A program made the translations under genes and the position numbers. Positions 32,445-34,776 of a stretch of DNA of 34,776 nucleotides are shown here, in pieces. This DNA comes from JANNSW01 sp031431235 (GTDB taxonomy: Bacteria; Pseudomonadota; Alphaproteobacteria; Rhizobiales; Hyphomicrobiaceae), in the NCBI GenBank assembly GCA_031431235.1, contig JANPDA010000460.1:1-34776 (forward strand). The letters are read 5' to 3'. Below the pieces are notes generated by a model. The model was given only the letters and a program-made list of their open reading frames with translations. It was not told the DNA's origin and ran no database searches. The first letter of the stretch is position 1. Every line of letters begins with the position of its first letter.

Positions 32445-33736
32445 AGCCGCTCGCAAACCCGCCCGCCCGGTTACTTGCCGCAGGCACCGCTCCGTTCTCG
32501 GCCTTCGAGTGGATGCTGGCCAGCCGCTATCTGCGGGCCCGCCGCAGGGAAGGCTTCATCTCCGTCATCGCTGGGTTCTCCTTTCTCGGCGTCATGCTGG
32601 GGGTCGCAACTCTCATCGTCGTGATGGCGGTGATGAACGGCTTCCGGGCCGAGCTCTATGACAAGATGCTCGGGCTCAACGGCCATATCATCGCAACCAA
32701 GATCGGCGAGCCATTCGACGACTACGAAGCCGTCGTGCGCAAGATGCACGAGGTCGCTGGGGTCAAGGCTGCCCTTCCACTGATCGAGGGGCAGGTGATG
32801 ATGATGACCCAGCTGAAGGCGCTGGGAGCGTTCGTGCGCGGCATGAAGGGCGAGGACATCCAGAAGCTGAAGCTGGTCGCGGGCAATTTGCGCTTCGGGT
32901 CGCTGGATGGCTTCGATCAATCGAGCTCGGTTGCGCTCGGGCTACGGCTCGCCAACGAGCTCGGTGTCAATGTCGGCGACCTCGTCACTCTCGTCAATCC
33001 GCGCGGCAAGACCACCATCTTCGGCGTCAAGCCGACCTTGAAGAGCTATCCGGTCTCGGCGATCTTCGAGCTCGGCATGTCGGAATACGACCGCACGGTC
33101 GCCTTCATGCCGCTCGGCGAGGCGCAGGCTTATTTCGACCAGCCCGGCCGTGTCCATGTGATCGAGGTGCTGCTCGACGATCCCGAGCAGGTGCAAGCGC
33201 GTGCCGCCGACATCCGCAAGCACGTGGGCGCGAGCGTGTTTCTCACCGACTGGCAGAAACGCAACGAGACCTTCTTCACCGTGCTCGATGTGGAGCGCAA
33301 CGTGATGTTCATGATCCTGTCGCTGATCGTGATCGTCGCAATGCTCAACATCATCTCTGGGCTGATGATGCTGGTGAAGGACAAGGGACCCGACATCGCC
33401 ATCCTGCGAACGATGGGAGCCTCCCAGGGCGCGGTGATGCGGGTGTTCCTGATCACGGGGGCCTCGATCGGCGTCGTCGGCACGATCGCCGGCTTCTTTC
33501 TCGGCCTCCTCATCCTCACTTACCGCGAGCAGATCCGCAGCTTCATCTCGTGGATCAGCGGCACCACCCTGTTCGACCCGACCGTCTACTACATCTCGCG
33601 GCTGCCCGCGCAGATGGACCCGTTCGAGACGGCCATGATCGTCTTCATGGCCTTCGTGCTGGCCGTGCTCGCAACCATCTACCCATCCTGGCGCGCTTCC
33701 CGGCTCGATCCGGTCAAGGCGCTGCGCTACGAGTGA
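32441..33736 (+). CDS. lolC: Lipoprotein-releasing ABC transporter permease LolC/LolE
   Basis: This permease, with LolD, extracts outer-membrane lipoproteins from the inner membrane for delivery to LolA. The 431-residue protein has an N-terminal helix (FISVIAGFSFLGVMLGVATLIVVMAVMNGFR), a large periplasmic domain with KAALPLIEGQVM, then three helices in the FtsX-like C-terminal region (ISGLMMLVKDKGPDIAILRTMGAS). Only one permease gene lies beside lolD, so a homodimeric or LolF-like arrangement is likely, as is common outside gammaproteobacteria. The GTG start overlaps the proS stop, and lolD follows after six bases. Confidence 0.96.
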   Translation: MKPLANPPARLLAAGTAPFSAFEWMLASRYLRARRREGFISVIAGFSFLGVMLGVATLIVVMAVMNGFRAELYDKMLGLNGHIIATKIGEPFDDYEAVVRKMHEVAGVKAALPLIEGQVMMMTQLKALGAFVRGMKGEDIQKLKLVAGNLRFGSLDGFDQSSSVALGLRLANELGVNVGDLVTLVNPRGKTTIFGVKPTLKSYPVSAIFELGMSEYDRTVAFMPLGEAQAYFDQPGRVHVIEVLLDDPEQVQARAADIRKHVGASVFLTDWQKRNETFFTVLDVERNVMFMILSLIVIVAMLNIISGLMMLVKDKGPDIAILRTMGASQGAVMRVFLITGASIGVVGTIAGFFLGLLILTYREQIRSFISWISGTTLFDPTVYYISRLPAQMDPFETAMIVFMAFVLAVLATIYPSWRASRLDPVKALRYE

Positions 33737-33742
33737 GATCCC

Positions 33743-34435
33743 GTGCAGCAGCCCTCGACTGAGATCGCGATGAGGCTCGACGGGCTCGAGCGGCGCTTCG
33801 AGCAGGGCGGGCGCACGCTGCACGTGCTGCGTGGCGCGGGTTGCTACCTGCTCGCCGGCGAAGCCGTTGCGCTGGTCGGGCCGTCGGGCGCCGGCAAGTC
33901 CTCGCTGCTGCACATCGCCGGATTGCTCGAGCGGCCGGACGCCGGCTCGGTCGTGATCGGCGGGCGGGATTGCGTGCAGCTGTCCGATCGGGAGCGCACT
34001 CAGGTACGCCGCACCGGGATCGGTTTCGTCTACCAGTTCCACCATCTGCTGCCTGAGTTCACGGCCGAGGAGAATGTGGTGCTGCCCCAAATGATCGCCG
34101 GCGTCTCTCGTCGCGATGCGGCCGAGCGCTCGGGGCGTTTGCTCTCCGCATTTGGTCTGGGCGAGCGGCTCACGCATCGCCCGACCGAGCTCTCGGGGGG
34201 CGAGCAACAGCGCGTGGCGATCGCGCGTGCGCTCGCCAACCGGCCGCGCGTGCTGCTTGCCGACGAGCCGACCGGCAATCTCGATCCGGCGACCGCCGAG
34301 CGCGTTTTCGACGAGTTGCTGGGCGTCATTCGCGAGACTGGGCTCGCGGCGCTGATCGCAACCCATAATCTCGAGCTTTCCCGCCGCATGGATCGGGTGT
34401 TGCACCTCGAGCAGGGCGTTCTGCGCGAGCATTGA
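33743..34435 (+). CDS. lolD: Lipoprotein-releasing ABC transporter ATP-binding protein
   Basis: LolD is the ATPase of the lipoprotein exporter. The 230-residue product has Walker A GPSGAGKSS (about residues 48-56), the Q-loop region VYQFHHLLPEFTAEENV, the signature LSGGEQQRVAIARAL, Walker B VLLADEPTGNLD and the switch His in ATHN. The LolD-specific HHLLPEFTA stretch sets it apart from other ABC ATPases. GTG 33743, six bases after lolC, is a possible start; ATG 33770 is an alternative giving MRLDGLERRF. The next gene is dnaE after 236 bases, with its own promoter. Confidence 0.97.
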   Translation: MQQPSTEIAMRLDGLERRFEQGGRTLHVLRGAGCYLLAGEAVALVGPSGAGKSSLLHIAGLLERPDAGSVVIGGRDCVQLSDRERTQVRRTGIGFVYQFHHLLPEFTAEENVVLPQMIAGVSRRDAAERSGRLLSAFGLGERLTHRPTELSGGEQQRVAIARALANRPRVLLADEPTGNLDPATAERVFDELLGVIRETGLAALIATHNLELSRRMDRVLHLEQGVLREH

Positions 34436-34525
34436 CGCTGGATGATGCGCGGCGACGCTCCCCGTTGGCCAGCGGCCTGCTGTCAGCTGCCAATCCCCAG
34501 CAGTGGAAAGAATTGGGAAAGTGCA

Positions 34526-34554
34526 TTGACAACTCGAGCATGAGAACATAACAT
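34526..34554 (+). promoter_or_regulatory. Sigma70-type promoter of dnaE
   Basis: A perfect -35 box TTGACA (34526-34531), a 17-base spacer, and the -10 box TAACAT (34549-34554). It lies in the gap between lolD and dnaE, so dnaE has its own start point about 110 bases upstream of the coding region. Confidence 0.6.
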
Positions 34555-34558
34555 GAAC
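34544..34558 (+). promoter_or_regulatory. LexA-type (SOS) box GAAC-N7-GAAC over the dnaE -10
   Basis: GAAC at 34544 and GAAC at 34555 are separated by exactly seven bases (ATAACAT). This is the direct-repeat form of the LexA operator known in alphaproteobacteria. Six of the seven spacer bases are the -10 box itself, an ideal position for repression. Only one such site was noticed by eye in the window. Confidence 0.55.
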
Positions 34559-34671
34559 ACATCGTCGGTTTCGAACGGCTGACGTTGTATCGAGCCGGCG
34601 AATCGCGGTCTCGTGTGGTTGCGCGGGCGAGAGCGAAGGGTGTCAGAGCGAAAAGTGTCAGGGGGCAGGCG

Positions 34672-34776
34672 ATGGCAGGTCAGGGTGAGCAGCCTCGGTT
34701 CGTGCATCTCAAGGTGCATTCGGCCTTCTCGCTGCTCGAGGGTGCGCTGCCGATCGAGCGGCTGGCAAAACTCGCC
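34672..34776 (+). CDS. dnaE: DNA polymerase III alpha subunit, 3' part outside window
   Basis: Only the first 35 codons are visible. They begin at ATG 34672 and read MAGQGEQPRF, then VHLKVHSAFSLLEGALPI. This is the start of the PHP domain of the replicative polymerase: VHLKVHS carries the first PHP metal ligands and LLEGAL follows, as in DnaE1 and unlike the SOS polymerase DnaE2, whose start reads differently. The gene encodes the replicative DNA polymerase catalytic subunit. The promoter about 120 bases upstream is overlapped by a LexA-type box, an unexpected feature for a replicative polymerase gene. Confidence 0.93.
   Translation, partial: MAGQGEQPRFVHLKVHSAFSLLEGALPIERLAKLA

Noticed and set aside
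34672..34776. dnaE2 (SOS polymerase) instead of dnaE1
   Set aside because: The LexA-type box suggested it, but the N-terminal sequence VHLKVHSAFSLLEGALPI matches DnaE1, and the lolD-dnaE order is the usual one for dnaE1.

Overview
The window is GC-rich, densely coded DNA from an alphaproteobacterium, most likely of the order Hyphomicrobiales (Rhizobiales). The evidence is the order nuoL-nuoM-nuoN-birA-rnj-mce-DUF1467-proS-lolC-lolD-dnaE, the small alphaproteobacterial families DUF3126 and DUF1467, a short prolyl-tRNA synthetase without the usual editing insertion, and a GAAC-N7-GAAC LexA-type site. No genus can be named from the sequence alone.

Layout. Bases 1-2831 hold the end of a YeaH-type gene and a SpoVR gene (stress cluster), followed by creA. 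On the minus strand from 8205 down to 3694 lie a TerB-like protein, cysE, DUF3126, and a tightly coupled trio: cation diffusion facilitator, divergent ectoine-synthase-like cupin, DMT-family exporter. A membrane-anchored degenerate EAL protein (minus), an SDR oxidoreductase (plus) and a FAD-dependent oxidoreductase (minus) follow. An orphan VirD4/HerA-like ATPase, a second DMT transporter and a Uma2-type nuclease lead to respiratory complex I.

Complex I is present as nuoG-H-I-J-K-L-M-N. nuoA-F are not in the 16 kb upstream of nuoG, so the locus looks split between F and G. Two intergenic gaps inside nuo carry foreign-looking sequence: a heptamer inverted array between nuoI and nuoJ, and, between nuoK and nuoL, a frameshifted four-helix-bundle (23S intervening-sequence type) gene flanked by a perfect 21-bp inverted repeat made of the same heptamers. 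After nuoN come birA, RNase J, methylmalonyl-CoA epimerase, DUF1467, proS, the LolCD lipoprotein exporter and the first 35 codons of dnaE.

The most unusual signal is a scattered family of 7-bp-period arrays, usually arranged as two inverted arms around a spacer, at four clear intergenic places (SDR/FAD gene, nuoI/J, nuoK/L, mce/DUF1467), with a related nested hairpin between rnj and mce. Other points of interest are the ectoine-synthase-like cupin that has lost two iron ligands, a LexA-type box exactly over the -10 of the dnaE promoter, and a probable unannotated small RNA with its own promoter and intrinsic terminator on the minus strand upstream of proS.
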